Under the pieces are notes generated by a model. The model was not told the origin of the DNA and did not search any database. It saw only the letters and a program-made list of their open reading frames with translations. From positions 1-12,871 of the forward strand of contig RKSI01000135.1 of assembly GCA_007570905.1 (NCBI GenBank): DNA of 12,871 nucleotides, given 5' to 3'. The position numbers and the translations under genes are program-made. Source of the stretch: Gammaproteobacteria bacterium. Its GTDB lineage: Bacteria; Pseudomonadota; Gammaproteobacteria; Poriferisulfidales; Oxydemutatoraceae. Below are positions 12,444 through 12,871 of this stretch, in pieces (position 1 is the stretch's first letter; every line of letters starts with the position of its first letter).

Positions 12444-12871
12444 ACGGCGTGCCGGAAACCGCGACCGCGCGCACGATTGCCGGGTTGTTTTTGCGGCGCG
12501 CGCAGGCGACGCCGGACGACGACGCCTGCATTCAATTCGACAACGCCGCCGGCAAGTGGCGCCATTACACCTGGGGCGAGATGCGCGCGATGGCGGGGCT
12601 GCGCCAGGCGTGGCTGAAAACGCTGTCGCTCGGCGCCGGCGAGCGCGTCGCGCTGATGATGCCGAACGGCGTTGAATGGGTGCTGTTTGATGTCGCGGCG
12701 GCGGGGCTTGACCTGGTGACGGTGCCGCTGCACGCGCACGACCAGCCCGGCAACATCCGCTACATTCTGGAACAGGCCGAAGCGCGGCTGCTGCTGATTC
12801 ACTCCGGCGAGCAATGGAAGACGGTGCGCCGCGCGCTTGAAGGCATGAGCGCGCCGCCGGTGACGGTCAGC
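12440..12871 (+). CDS. long-chain acyl-CoA synthetase, N-terminal part (runs off the window)
   Basis: The frame from the ATG at 12440 is open to the last base, giving 144 codons with no stop; the gene continues beyond the edge. The ATG overlaps the TGA of the fadJ-type gene by four bases (ATGA), a standard coupled junction. The sequence fits the N-terminal subdomain of AMP-forming ligases: HYTWGEMRAMAGLRQAWL, then LGAGERVALMMPNGVEWVLFDVAAAGLDL, VTVPLHAHDQPGNIRYIL and AEARLLLIHSGEQW. That order and wording resemble the FAA1-like long-chain acyl-CoA synthetase branch. Such enzymes activate free fatty acids with ATP and CoA, supplying substrate for the FadE, FadJ and FadI enzymes encoded just upstream. 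The ATP-binding loop and adenylate motifs lie outside the window, so the family is inferred from the N-terminus and the operon. Confidence 0.85.
   Translation, partial: MNGVPETATARTIAGLFLRRAQATPDDDACIQFDNAAGKWRHYTWGEMRAMAGLRQAWLKTLSLGAGERVALMMPNGVEWVLFDVAAAGLDLVTVPLHAHDQPGNIRYILEQAEARLLLIHSGEQWKTVRRALEGMSAPPVTVS

Overview
The window is high-GC bacterial DNA (almost every recognisable gene uses G or C at third codon positions). It looks like a Gram-negative proteobacterium, most likely an uncultured gammaproteobacterium. The evidence is a long FadE-type acyl-CoA dehydrogenase with a membrane-embedded N-terminus, a periplasmic endonuclease I, a small periplasmic YkuD L,D-transpeptidase, and a FadI/FadJ-type thiolase and multifunctional-enzyme pair. 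The genus cannot be named from the sequence alone. There are no RNA genes, CRISPR arrays, transposase genes or phage genes.

Left part (1-4112). The last 35 codons of a rightward gene end at 107. They converge on a leftward gene for a 1280-residue secreted protein (4112 back to 270) with a signal peptide, repeated Ig-like modules, two Asp-rich calcium-binding-like motifs and a C-terminal domain resembling the 'choice-of-anchor' class. The short gap between the convergent ends holds two imperfect copies of a hairpin-plus-tail element.

Centre (4113-5455). A 270-base divergent spacer carries a candidate extended -10 promoter firing left (secreted protein) and a TATAAT promoter firing right. The rightward promoter leads into an L,D-transpeptidase gene overlapping by 4 bases a gene for a membrane-tethered or exported thioredoxin-like protein with a CWNC active site.

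Right part (5485-12871). This is a fatty-acid beta-oxidation cluster: fadE (acyl-CoA to enoyl-CoA), a fadI-type thiolase, a fadJ-type hydratase/3-hydroxyacyl-CoA dehydrogenase, and the first 144 codons of a long-chain acyl-CoA synthetase (cut by the window edge). The last three are tightly coupled, with 1-base and 4-base overlaps. Together they cover activation, the first oxidation, hydration, the second oxidation and thiolysis. An unrelated gene, secreted endonuclease I, lies between fadE and the thiolase and probably begins at a TTG inside the 3' end of fadE.

The least ordinary features are repeat-built protein ends in the beta-oxidation genes (a duplicated Pro/Gly-rich tail on FadE and a nine-unit octapeptide repeat in front of the FadJ domains), the paired hairpin element at the left, and a possible interrupted membrane anchor on the large secreted protein. 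I see no convincing evidence of a wholly new multi-gene system; most of the window is recognisable metabolism and envelope functions.
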